Origin: JAHDCC01 sp964551835
Lineage (GTDB): Bacteria; Actinomycetota; Acidimicrobiia; Acidimicrobiales; SZUA-35
Reading direction: 5' to 3'
Length of the DNA: 7,686 nt
NCBI GenBank assembly: GCA_964551835.1
Contig: CAZKEM010000017.1
Span: 1-7,686 of the forward strand
The translations under genes were made by a program, and so were the position numbers. Position 1 is the first letter of the stretch. The number at the start of each line of letters is the position of its first letter. This document shows positions 1 through 6,519 of this stretch, piece by piece. Under the pieces are notes generated by a model. That model searched no databases, was not told the DNA's origin, and saw only the letters and a list, made by a program, of their open reading frames with translations.

Positions 1-346
1 GAACGCCAACGTCAGGAACATCAATGTCAGGAACATCCACATCCGGAAGACTCATACCAGGTGCACTCGCCCCAGTAACACCAACATCCGGGACATCTAC
101 GTTCGGAACATCGACATTCGGAAGACCAAAATTCGAGGCCCCAACATCAGGCATGCCCACATCAGGCACATCCACACCCGGAACATCAACGCTCGGCACA
201 TCAACGTTCGGAACATCCACATCCGGAAGACCAAAATTCGAGGCCCCAACATCAGGCATGCCCACATCAGGCACATCCACATCGGGGATGTCAACATCGG
301 GAAAACGAACGTTCGGCCCACCAATATTCGGAACACCCATATTCGG
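1..346 (-). repeat. Coding 15-bp tandem repeat (five-residue units), with a 105-bp higher-order duplication
   Basis: The DNA has a 15-bp period, one five-residue unit per period, across about 345 bp. On top of this, positions 119-176 and 224-281 are identical over 58 bp, offset by 105 bp (seven units). The similarity extends leftward to about 106 and 211 with only a few mismatches. Identity includes synonymous positions, which points to recent duplication or conversion of a seven-unit block. Both copies encode the run PDVGM-PDVGA-SNFGL. Such arrays tend to change copy number by recombination or slippage. Confidence 0.9.
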
Positions 347-712
347 CTCACGCACAGCCGAAGAATCTTGTGACACTTCAGAATTAGCAGGCAAGACTCC
401 ATCACTTCGTTGAGTCAAATACCCGGGAAAGTTGGAAGATTCGTCTGGAGCGTTAAGCGGAGCGACATCTTCAAGACTCTCCGATGAAACTACTGTTCGG
501 TCATGATCACCGGTTAGCGAACCGTCGAAACCACCACGATCGGAAGGCTCATACGGGCTCGGCTCGTGGTCCGGCTGAAGGTCGCCAACTTCATCGGCCG
601 TTGGCGCATACCCCTGAGGCCACCACCGGGAATCTGGCGCAAGGTACCAGCCCTCCGGAGGCTCCCCCGCATATTCTTTTCCGTCCCACGCTATATAGCC
701 TGATCGAGACAC
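1..712 (-). CDS. Pentad-repeat (P-D/N-V-D/G-V) protein with N-terminal GWY..RWW motif; 3' end beyond the window
   Basis: The minus-strand frame is open from 712 to the left edge (237 codons, no stop seen). I chose the GTG at 712-710: a GGTGAGG ribosome binding site lies at 724-718, 5 nt upstream, and residues 1-37 then form a coherent module. Residues 16-35 read GEPPEGWYLAPDSRWWPQGY, resembling the short Pro/Trp motif (DUF2510-like) at the N-terminus of many actinobacterial membrane-associated proteins. Residues 38-122 are an acidic, Ser/Pro/Gly-rich spacer with no recognisable fold. From residue 123 to the edge, 23 units of five residues follow without a phase break, mostly PDVDV, PNVDV, PDVGM and PDVGA, with two SNFGL units. 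No signal peptide or membrane segment is visible in this part. It starts 7 bp after the rlmB stop, so it is probably co-transcribed with rlmB. Function is unknown. The repeat could be an extended, disordered elastin-like stalk or a divergent pentapeptide beta-helix. Confidence 0.85.
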   Translation of the reverse strand, partial: MSRSGYIAWDGKEYAGEPPEGWYLAPDSRWWPQGYAPTADEVGDLQPDHEPSPYEPSDRGGFDGSLTGDHDRTVVSSESLEDVAPLNAPDESSNFPGYLTQRSDGVLPANSEVSQDSSAVREPNMGVPNIGGPNVRFPDVDIPDVDVPDVGMPDVGASNFGLPDVDVPNVDVPSVDVPGVDVPDVGMPDVGASNFGLPNVDVPNVDVPDVGVTGASAPGMSLPDVDVPDIDVPDVGV

Positions 713-719
713 AATAACC

Positions 720-1604
720 TCACCCGGTAGCCGTTTCTAGATTTCTTCTTCGGACAATTTCATAGCACGCAGCGGCAGCTGCAGTGCCAACATTCAAACT
801 CGACAGTTGCCCTGCTAGTGGCAACGAAGCCAAGATATCAACTCGTTCACGTGTAAGCCTCGCCATGCCAGCCCCTTCAGCCCCAAGAACTAAAGCCGTC
901 CGTCCTGAAACGTCCATAGCCGGATCATAAATCGAGCTCTCACCAGAGCCGTCAAGACCAATTGTAGTGACCCCCGCCTGCTTCAACGCGCTTATGTACG
1001 AAGGGATCCCACCAACCAAGGCCATTGGCAAGTACTCGATCGCTCCTGCAGCGGTTTTTGTTGCGGCGGGTGTGACATGTACAGCGCGATGTCGACTCAT
1101 TACCACACCTGTGACGCCGGCGCATTCAGCCAGCCGAAGTATCGCTCCCAGATTTCTGGGATCAGTGATTCCGTCAAGAACGAAAAGAAAACACTTATCC
1201 GACTGAGCCAGCTTGTCAGGGTCATGCACCTTTAACGGAGCGGCTTTGGCGACAACCCCCTGATGGGAGTCGGTTTGAGCTGCCGAGTCCACCTTGCGTC
1301 GGGGAAGCACCTTGAGCGGAATTCGGAGTTCGGAGGCCAACGTCACGATGTCTTCAACGACATCTGATTGGTCCAGGTCTTCGCTTACTGTGACCTCAAT
1401 CACCTTACGTGAACCTGCGATCAGCAGCTCTCGCACCGCTTGGCGGCCTTCGACTTGGTCGCCGCCAAGACCTTTTGCACCACCGCGCGACCGTGAACTA
1501 GATCGATGAGAACCGGCGCCTCGAGGTCGCCCAGAGGGACGCCCTTTGCCTTTTCGACCAGGAGCCAGCTTGTCTCTGCGCTTTTTTGATCTTGGCTGAG
1601 CCAC
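720..1604 (-). CDS. rlmB: 23S rRNA (guanosine-2'-O-)-methyltransferase RlmB, TrmH/SpoU family
   Basis: SAM-dependent 2'-O-methyltransferase of the SPOUT superfamily. RlmB in E. coli methylates G2251 in the peptidyl-transferase P loop of 23S rRNA. The protein has 294 residues. Residues 1-50 are a very basic, Arg/Lys/Gly/Ser-rich extension not present in E. coli RlmB (243 aa). Residues about 51-125 form the L30e-like substrate-binding domain, beginning VEGRQAVREL. The SpoU catalytic domain carries motif 1 (LDGITDPRNLGAILR, N151), motif 2 (LGAEGAGM, E243) and motif 3 (LPLAGQLSSLNVGTA, N271), which builds the trefoil knot. The start is GTG at 1604, with GGAGG at 1613-1609, only 4 nt upstream. The basic extension probably adds RNA affinity (inference). 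It lies 73 bp after ispF and directly before the pentad-repeat gene. Another TrmH-type rRNA or tRNA methylase is possible, but RlmB fits best. Confidence 0.9.
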   Translation of the reverse strand: MAQPRSKKRRDKLAPGRKGKGRPSGRPRGAGSHRSSSRSRGGAKGLGGDQVEGRQAVRELLIAGSRKVIEVTVSEDLDQSDVVEDIVTLASELRIPLKVLPRRKVDSAAQTDSHQGVVAKAAPLKVHDPDKLAQSDKCFLFVLDGITDPRNLGAILRLAECAGVTGVVMSRHRAVHVTPAATKTAAGAIEYLPMALVGGIPSYISALKQAGVTTIGLDGSGESSIYDPAMDVSGRTALVLGAEGAGMARLTRERVDILASLPLAGQLSSLNVGTAAAAACYEIVRRRNLETATG

Positions 1605-1628
1605 TCGGCCTCCGACCCACTTTAAGAA

Positions 1629-1653
1629 ATTTTGACAACCTAATGGTCAAAAT
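1629..1653. promoter_or_regulatory. Perfect 8-bp inverted repeat between ispF and rlmB
   Basis: ATTTTGAC at 1629-1636 and GTCAAAAT at 1646-1653 are perfect inverted repeats separated by 9 bp, about 25 bp upstream of the rlmB start codon. The stem is AT-rich and has no U-tract, so it is a poor terminator. The geometry is closer to a dimeric operator. No convincing -35/-10 pair overlaps it, although TTGACC and TTGTCA on the minus strand resemble -35 hexamers. Its role is inferred only. Confidence 0.35.
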
Positions 1654-1677
1654 GGTTCGCCGATCCAGTCTACACGG

Positions 1678-2160
1678 TTATTTTCGCAGGACGATCGCCG
1701 ACGCAAAGCTCTGCACCGCTTGCAGTAGCGCCTCAACACCTTCGGTTCGTTTTCCTTTTACTGTTACGGGCGCTCCGACCGCCTCCGATAGGTTGTTGAT
1801 CATCATCTCACGGTGGGGGGCAATCTTCGGGCTGTCTACGATGACGGTGCAGTCGACGTTGAGTACCCGCCAACCGTCAAGGCGTGCCCGTTCACAAGCC
1901 GTCGCCAACAACCCGATGCTGTCGGCGCCTTCGTGGCCATCATCGGTGTCGGGGAACATCATCCCAATATCACCCAGACCACAGGCCCCAAGAATGGCGT
2001 CAGTGCACGCGTGGGCCACCACATCAGCGTCACTATGTCCGGTCAAACCGCGATGTTCTGGGAACGTAACACCCCCCAGGACCAACACCCTATTGGGGTC
2101 ACTGGACCACGGGTGGACGTCGAAACCTTGACCGACCCTAAGGTCCGAAAAATCAGCCAT
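1678..2160 (-). CDS. ispF: 2-C-methyl-D-erythritol 2,4-cyclodiphosphate synthase IspF
   Basis: Fifth enzyme of the MEP isoprenoid pathway, converting CDP-ME 2-phosphate to ME-2,4-cyclodiphosphate and CMP. It has 160 residues, the usual size. The start is ATG at 2160: a GGGAGG ribosome binding site lies 6 nt upstream and the protein begins MADFSDLRVGQGFDVHPW. An upstream in-frame start at 2229 would add 23 unrelated residues inside ispD. The divalent-metal ligands are visible as D14 and H16 (GFDVH) and H42 (GHSDADV), and GDIGMMFPDTD and SPKIAPHR are conserved. The C-terminal nucleotide-binding segment is divergent: KRTEG (T139, E140) is kept, but the usual G-R-x-E-G that follows is replaced by QAVQS. 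The start overlaps the ispD stop by 8 bp, indicating translational coupling. Confidence 0.93.
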   Translation of the reverse strand: MADFSDLRVGQGFDVHPWSSDPNRVLVLGGVTFPEHRGLTGHSDADVVAHACTDAILGACGLGDIGMMFPDTDDGHEGADSIGLLATACERARLDGWRVLNVDCTVIVDSPKIAPHREMMINNLSEAVGAPVTVKGKRTEGVEALLQAVQSFASAIVLRK

Positions 2161-2920
2161 TGACGGCCTCCCCTCCTCGAGAATCGCCGTCCTTTTGTTC
2201 GGCGGATAAAGCCAGCATCGCCCGAGCAAATTCTAGGTCTCGAGGAATGGTGATCTTCAGATTGTCGACCTCACCCGCAACATGGACCACATCGCCTCCA
2301 GCTTCAGACACCAGCGTGGCATCGTCGGTGGCGATACCACCACCAGCATGAGCGTCCCGCAACGCGTCGCTAGTGAAACCTTGCGGTGTCTGAACCGCTA
2401 CGAAACGAGAGCGATCGACCGGCAGGCCATCGACGGTGCAGAGGGTGTCCACTATCGGCACGACGGGTATGGCACCATCGGCGCCAGCTTCAAGCGCAGC
2501 AACTACCCGGCCAACAAGATCACTACGTACAAGGGGGCGAGCAGCATCATGGATAAGAATGTGAGAGGCAGTCTTATCGACGGCCCCTAGCCCGGCGCGT
2601 ACCGACGCGGAACGGCTATCACCGCCGGATACAAATCGAGTGACCTTAGATAGCACGGCCGTCTGAATCGGCGTGTCCACGTTGAAGTAAGAGGCCGGAT
2701 CCGAACCCATTGGCCCGACTACCACAACCGGTCCGAGCGAACTGAAAGCTTCGATCGACCAATCGATTAGCCTCTTATCGCCAAGCCACTGCAACTGCTT
2801 CATTGAGCCAAATCTGGAACCCTTGCCTGCGGCGACGATGATCGACCAGATTTCCGTCCCGCTACCACTAGGTTCAACCCGGGGTGCTGTCGGTTCCGAA
2901 CGTTGCTGGCTTTCCACCAC
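2153..2920 (-). CDS. ispD: 2-C-methyl-D-erythritol 4-phosphate cytidylyltransferase IspD
   Basis: Third step of the MEP pathway: MEP plus CTP gives CDP-methylerythritol and pyrophosphate. It has 255 residues against 236 in E. coli, the excess being a Ser/Pro/Glu-rich N-terminal leader of about 24 residues. The nucleotidyltransferase fold shows the CTP-binding loop VAAGKGSRFG (29-38) with the following K41, RSASVRAGL (103-111), the HDAARPLV motif (124-131, D125 and R128), TPQGF (178-182), TDD (198-200) and K222 in NLKITIPRDLEFA. The start is GTG at 2920, immediately followed by a second GTG at 2917. The ribosome binding site is weak (GAAGG, 9 nt from the first GTG), so the exact start is uncertain by one codon. 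It is the first gene of the ispD-ispF(-rlmB-repeat protein) unit and is divergent from the Crp-type regulator. Confidence 0.93.
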   Translation of the reverse strand: MVESQQRSEPTAPRVEPSGSGTEIWSIIVAAGKGSRFGSMKQLQWLGDKRLIDWSIEAFSSLGPVVVVGPMGSDPASYFNVDTPIQTAVLSKVTRFVSGGDSRSASVRAGLGAVDKTASHILIHDAARPLVRSDLVGRVVAALEAGADGAIPVVPIVDTLCTVDGLPVDRSRFVAVQTPQGFTSDALRDAHAGGGIATDDATLVSEAGGDVVHVAGEVDNLKITIPRDLEFARAMLALSAEQKDGDSRGGEAVNG

Positions 2921-3088
2921 ACAAATCTGCCTTCAGAGGGCCCGGAACCCTACATCTGAAAGAATAAATACACTTTTCTAACGAAATACGTGCGCTCTTC
3001 CCGACGAATTGCCACGAATGCCAAAGAATATCGAGAAAATTATGCTAGGGACACCGGCCTTGATCAGGACTCCGACTACCGTGGAAGC
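2921..3088. promoter_or_regulatory. Divergent control region between ispD and the Crp-type regulator
   Basis: About 168 bp, AT-richer than its surroundings (notably 2951-3045), separate two divergently transcribed genes and must carry promoters for both unless the regulator starts at the GTG at 2990. For the plus-strand gene, TATGCT at 3041-3046 is a plausible -10, but no matching -35 stands at the usual distance. TTGCCA at 3009-3014 is 26 bp away, too far. No TGTGA-N6-TCACA site for Crp binding is visible. Confidence 0.4.
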
Positions 3089-3748
3089 ATGGTAAGTGCT
3101 GAACAGATACGCTCCGTTGAACTTTTCCGAGACCTTGACGAGGAAACTTTACAGGCAATCGCCGCAAAGAGTTCTACCCGTCAGCTCCAGAGAGGCGACG
3201 TTCTCTTTACCGAAGACGATGAGCCACACGAACTTTTTGTCGTCCTGTCAGGCCGAATTGCGATGGTAAACCGGTCTATTGACGGTCGAGAATCAGTCGT
3301 GGCATTGATGGAACCAGGCGACCTATTTGGCGAGATGCCACTCTTCGACGATCAACACCGGTCGACCGACGGTCGGGCCCTGGAGCCGTCTGAAGTTATC
3401 ATCACACCCTACGCCCCTCTGAAGGAGTTATACCTGCGACAACCAGCCCAGCTCTGGCGGGTCGTTAGACTGCTCGCTGGCCGATTGCGAGTCATGGACG
3501 GGGTGCTTGCAGACTCAGTATTCCTCGATGTGACCGGCCGAACCGCCAAACGACTGCTCGAAATCGCTGGCGACTCCGACGACTTCTCGCTTCCGGTTAC
3601 CCAAGAAGAACTAGCCGGCATGGTTGGCGCAAGCCGAGAGCGAGTGAACAAGGCAATCGCTTCTTTCGTTCGACTCGGGTGGCTCGAACAACGAGATCGC
3701 CGATACCACATTTTGAAACGGAACGAACTCGAACTCAGGTCTCGGTAA
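3089..3748 (+). CDS. Crp/Fnr-family transcriptional regulator, GlxR-like
   Basis: Cytoplasmic DNA-binding regulator with an N-terminal cyclic-nucleotide-binding beta-barrel, a dimerisation helix and a C-terminal winged helix. It has 219 residues from ATG 3089, a typical Crp length; the protein begins MVSAEQIRSVELF as in GlxR/CRP of Corynebacterium and Mycobacterium. A GTG at 2990 in the same frame would add 33 residues in an AT-rich leader, less likely. GGAAG just before the ATG is very close, so the start is not certain. The phosphate-binding cassette is FGEMPLFDDQHRST (80-93) with G81, E82 and R91-S92. The long C-helix leads to DVTGRTAKRLLEIA (147-160), and the recognition helix region is TQEELAGMVGASRERVNKAI (171-190). 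The position matching the cAMP-contacting Thr/Asn-rich stretch of GlxR reads VMDG here, so the ligand is uncertain. The gene diverges from ispD and converges on disA with a 13-bp gap lacking a hairpin. Confidence 0.88.
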   Translation: MVSAEQIRSVELFRDLDEETLQAIAAKSSTRQLQRGDVLFTEDDEPHELFVVLSGRIAMVNRSIDGRESVVALMEPGDLFGEMPLFDDQHRSTDGRALEPSEVIITPYAPLKELYLRQPAQLWRVVRLLAGRLRVMDGVLADSVFLDVTGRTAKRLLEIAGDSDDFSLPVTQEELAGMVGASRERVNKAIASFVRLGWLEQRDRRYHILKRNELELRSR

Positions 3749-3761
3749 GCGCCTCGACGTT

Positions 3762-4811
3762 CTAGTCGCTTACTTTCGAACCCTCGAGGATAGCATTCAC
3801 GGTCGCGGCATTGACGCCTTCGACCTGTTGCAGCTCTGCAGGTGATGCACTGAGCACCTTCGAGAGAAGGCCAAACTGTTCGACCAGATTTTCGACTGCC
3901 GTCGAGCTAACCCGTGAGAGTTTCGACAACAATCGATAGCCCCTTGCCTCCATATGCTCGTTGAGGTCGACGGGCGCGTCTCCCACTAGGTGAAGGAAGC
4001 GGGCCACTCTCTCGGCATCAAAGAGCGCCTCATCGCTCAACGCCGCTAAAGCCTCCATAGCTTGGGAAACCCCAAACTTGGCGTCTTTGGGAAGGTAGTC
4101 GGTTATAAGCAAGCGACGATCATCGTCAACGCCCGCCATTAGCTCTTCGAGCTGCAAACGGACAAGTCGACCGTCGGTTCCCAATTCGACCAGATTACGC
4201 TCGATCTCTTTGGACATTCTGACTACCACTTGGGTCGCCTGTAAGAGTTCGATCACGTCGCCGAGGCGTACCCGGTCGGCAATTTCTAGGCGAGACAGGT
4301 TGCGTACGCCCACATCGAGCCGGTCTCGGTAACGCTCGAGCGTTTGAAGGGCCTGGTTCGAACGTTCCAAGATTCGACTTGGCGACAACAAGTGTCGTAC
4401 TTGGCTGCCGACGTACACCTGAATTTCTTTTCGCGATTCGGACACTGCAATAACGGGTACCGAAAGAGACCTCGCTACCCGCTCTGCCGTGCGATGTCGA
4501 GTGCCAGTTTCCGACGTTGGCACGTTCGGGTTGGGTACGAGATGCACGTTCGCCCGGGCGATTCGTTGGAGGCCGGCTCCTAGGATGATCGCACCGTCCA
4601 TCTTGGCCAGCTCGGAAAGCCGTTGCGGGGTAAACGCCGCGTCAAGCAAAAACCCACCCGAACAGATATTCAGGACCTCTTGACTGTCACCCAATAAGAT
4701 AAGCGCGCCGCGACCTGATTGAAGCACTCGGTCAACCCCCTGCCGAAGCGGGGATCCTGGAGCCACCGCTTCCATTGCCCGGAGCATTGCACCGACGTGC
4801 CGACCATCCAT
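3762..4811 (-). CDS. disA: DNA integrity scanning protein DisA, diadenylate cyclase
   Basis: Makes c-di-AMP from two ATP and, in Bacillus subtilis, scans DNA as an octamer and loses activity at branched structures. It has 349 residues, close to the Bacillus protein (360). The N-terminal DAC domain carries both catalytic signatures: DGA at 72-74 (KMDGAIILG) and the ATP-binding RHR motif at 105-107 (SETGTRHRTAER). A helical linker follows, and the C-terminal helix-hairpin-helix DNA-binding region is visible at about 316-345 (SPAELQQVEGVNAATVNAIL). The start is ATG at 4811 with AGGAG 3 nt upstream, a short but plausible spacing. M9 (4787) is an alternative but lacks a ribosome binding site. The 106 bp before it hold no clear promoter, so it may be transcribed with the upstream LppM-HAD gene. 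The usual companion radA is not adjacent. Confidence 0.95.
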   Translation of the reverse strand: MDGRHVGAMLRAMEAVAPGSPLRQGVDRVLQSGRGALILLGDSQEVLNICSGGFLLDAAFTPQRLSELAKMDGAIILGAGLQRIARANVHLVPNPNVPTSETGTRHRTAERVARSLSVPVIAVSESRKEIQVYVGSQVRHLLSPSRILERSNQALQTLERYRDRLDVGVRNLSRLEIADRVRLGDVIELLQATQVVVRMSKEIERNLVELGTDGRLVRLQLEELMAGVDDDRRLLITDYLPKDAKFGVSQAMEALAALSDEALFDAERVARFLHLVGDAPVDLNEHMEARGYRLLSKLSRVSSTAVENLVEQFGLLSKVLSASPAELQQVEGVNAATVNAILEGSKVSD

Positions 4812-4917
4812 ATTCTCCTATCGTAGACCGACCGAGTCAATCATGACAGAATATGGGTCGAATCGCCATCACGACGCAACCAATCAAGCGTGAACCTACG
4901 TGGTCTGTCGAGCTCGG

Positions 4918-6519
4918 CTAGCGCCCGTCGCCGTTGACTGTCCCGCCACTTTCTTTGGCTAGGCGGGCCACTTCCGAATCGAAGCTCTTCATCAGGGCAT
5001 GCCCTCTGGATTCCTCGGCAGTTCCGTCCGGGTTGTACCATGCGGTCAAGTAGCCGTGCGACCGTACCGTGTCGAGAATGTCTAGATCGTCATCGACGAT
5101 TCGAATCAGACCTGGCGGCAACTCACACAGGCGGCGAACAACTTCCAAGAGGGGGCCGTCAGGTTTTCGAACACCGACCGACCCGCTGACGATCCAAGGG
5201 TCAATAAGGGTGCCCAAACTGTGGGCGACCCGTAGACCCTCAGCCCACGTTGTCGCGCCATTAACGACGCATCCGACTCGCACGTCGTTGGCCCGCAAGG
5301 CCCGCATGTATCGAACAACCCCAGGGCTGAGCTGATGGTTGGAGACGTATTCGCGGTCTAGCACCGTCGCTTCCTCGGTGAGACCGACGTCTTTCCAAAA
5401 CTGATTGGCAGTCAGACGCCCCAGACTCATAGCGCGCGCCTTCGACCAGATTTCGTCGTTAGTTTGGATTGAGCCTCGGCTGCGCACAAACGGGATCAGC
5501 AACTTGTTAATGTCGTCGCCTTCCCGATACAACACGCCCATACCGTCGAGTATCACCGCTTTGGCCGTGACCGGGTCAACAGTGTCGTCAACCACCGAAA
5601 CGGCGGGCGTCGCCGCCGCATTCGACGTGGACGTGGCACCGCGGGGCTTCTTCTGGCGTAGCTTCCTTCCAGGCTTTTTTTGGTCTTTGTCAGAGCCGAA
5701 CTGGCGGAACAATTGGGCAAGTACAAGAAGCCCGGCGATTACTCCGGCCACCACCGCTAGGCCTCTGAAAACGAGAGCAGATACCTTTCTTGTTTCTGAG
5801 GTCGCCTGCACGTTTGACACCTTGTCCGAGGCGAGATCCACGGCCCATCGCACCGTGGTCTGGTCATCTTTGACCGAGATTAAGCCTTTGGTCTGACCTT
5901 CGGTGATATCTCCTGGCAAACCAACTGAGACTTCAATCCCGACATTGTCAGGGCTTACGTTGTAGTCTTCAGTGGCTTGCTCGACCGAGATATCAAGTAG
6001 TTCCTGAAGCTCTGTGTCAGCAAAGCTGTCTAGACCTTTGGTGGTATCGATGCGCCCTGAAACGTTGTATTCGACTCGGGCGAAACTTCGATTTCGCTGC
6101 AGCTCAAAGTCTTGAAGTATGCCGTCTTCGCCGCTGAGTTCGTCCATTATTTCTGCGAACTGCCGTGCGGTGCCGAAGTCCTTCGCCGCTATGGTTCTGG
6201 AGCCCCCGTCTTCAAGTTTCTCGGTTCCAGCTAGACGCCAGCCGGTCTGGGCCATATCGCTTAGAGCTAGGCCCGACCTTTCCAGGTCGACTATCGACGC
6301 GGTGGCCGCTTCGTCTAGAAGCAGTTCGACTCTCACCACGCCTGACCCATCGTTTTCGACCATGACGTTGATCGAGACATCGGCCCGACAGCTCGAGACC
6401 AGCAGGGCCGCGCCAACAAGAAACGGCACGATTCGAAGCCTCCGCCAGATAGCGGCATTTCGTTTGGCTCTACTCGAAATTCTAGAAGTCGAGAGAATTG
6501 TACCCACGGGACTGCCCAC
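4918..6519 (-). CDS. LppM-like lipoprotein domain - transmembrane helix - HAD-like domain fusion
   Basis: 533 residues in one uninterrupted frame. The start is GTG at 6519, with AGGA 7 nt upstream. The signal region RRLRIVPFLVGAALLVSSC ends in a lipobox (V41-S42-S43-C44), after a rather long 25-residue n-region. Residues 45-240 resemble the LppM domain of mycobacterial Rv2171: DVSINVMVENDGSGVVRVEL at the start and many short beta strands. Residues 246-271 form a membrane helix, followed by a strongly basic stretch (KDQKKPGRKLRQKKPRG) expected to stay in the cytoplasm. Residues 318-500 look like a subfamily-I HAD hydrolase: AVILDGMGVLY (motif I, D325), GCVVNGATTW (motif II position), GVRKPD (motif III, K452) and IRIVDDDLDILD (motif IV, D476-478). 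M327 replaces the second motif I Asp, and motif II lacks its Ser/Thr, so catalysis is doubtful. The layout predicts an outside sensor-like domain linked to an inside pseudo-phosphatase. Both domain names rest on motif recognition. Confidence 0.82.
   Translation of the reverse strand: MGSPVGTILSTSRISSRAKRNAAIWRRLRIVPFLVGAALLVSSCRADVSINVMVENDGSGVVRVELLLDEAATASIVDLERSGLALSDMAQTGWRLAGTEKLEDGGSRTIAAKDFGTARQFAEIMDELSGEDGILQDFELQRNRSFARVEYNVSGRIDTTKGLDSFADTELQELLDISVEQATEDYNVSPDNVGIEVSVGLPGDITEGQTKGLISVKDDQTTVRWAVDLASDKVSNVQATSETRKVSALVFRGLAVVAGVIAGLLVLAQLFRQFGSDKDQKKPGRKLRQKKPRGATSTSNAAATPAVSVVDDTVDPVTAKAVILDGMGVLYREGDDINKLLIPFVRSRGSIQTNDEIWSKARAMSLGRLTANQFWKDVGLTEEATVLDREYVSNHQLSPGVVRYMRALRANDVRVGCVVNGATTWAEGLRVAHSLGTLIDPWIVSGSVGVRKPDGPLLEVVRRLCELPPGLIRIVDDDLDILDTVRSHGYLTAWYNPDGTAEESRGHALMKSFDSEVARLAKESGGTVNGDGR

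Noticed and set aside
97..405. Minus-strand open frame rich in Met, Leu, Arg and Trp
   Set aside because: It is another frame of the same periodic DNA, with an implausible composition and no start signal.
24..413. Plus-strand open frame rich in Thr, Ser and Gly (repeats of TSGTS type)
   Set aside because: It is the antisense reading of the 15-bp repeat. The minus-strand frame extends further, has a ribosome binding site, a recognisable N-terminal motif and lies in operon order with rlmB.
1586..2131. Plus-strand open frame of 181 codons
   Set aside because: It lies antisense to ispF and the rlmB start region, both of which show conserved motifs, and its product has no recognisable feature.
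2161..2229. Upstream in-frame extension of ispF to 2229
   Set aside because: The ATG at 2160 has a good ribosome binding site, and the extra 23 residues overlap the ispD coding end without homology to IspF.
2990..3088. GTG at 2990 as the start of the Crp-type regulator
   Set aside because: It would add 33 residues in an AT-rich leader. The ATG at 3089 gives normal family length and N-terminus. It is kept as an alternative only.
3749..3761. Terminator between the convergent Crp-type gene and disA
   Set aside because: The 13-bp gap and the flanking coding ends show no hairpin with a U-tract.
4841..5041. Minus-strand 66-codon frame between disA and the LppM-HAD gene
   Set aside because: It overlaps the 3' end of the LppM-HAD gene in another frame and has no ribosome binding site or recognisable motif.
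5405..5896. Plus-strand open frame of 163 codons
   Set aside because: It is antisense to the LppM-HAD coding sequence and explained by its codon bias.
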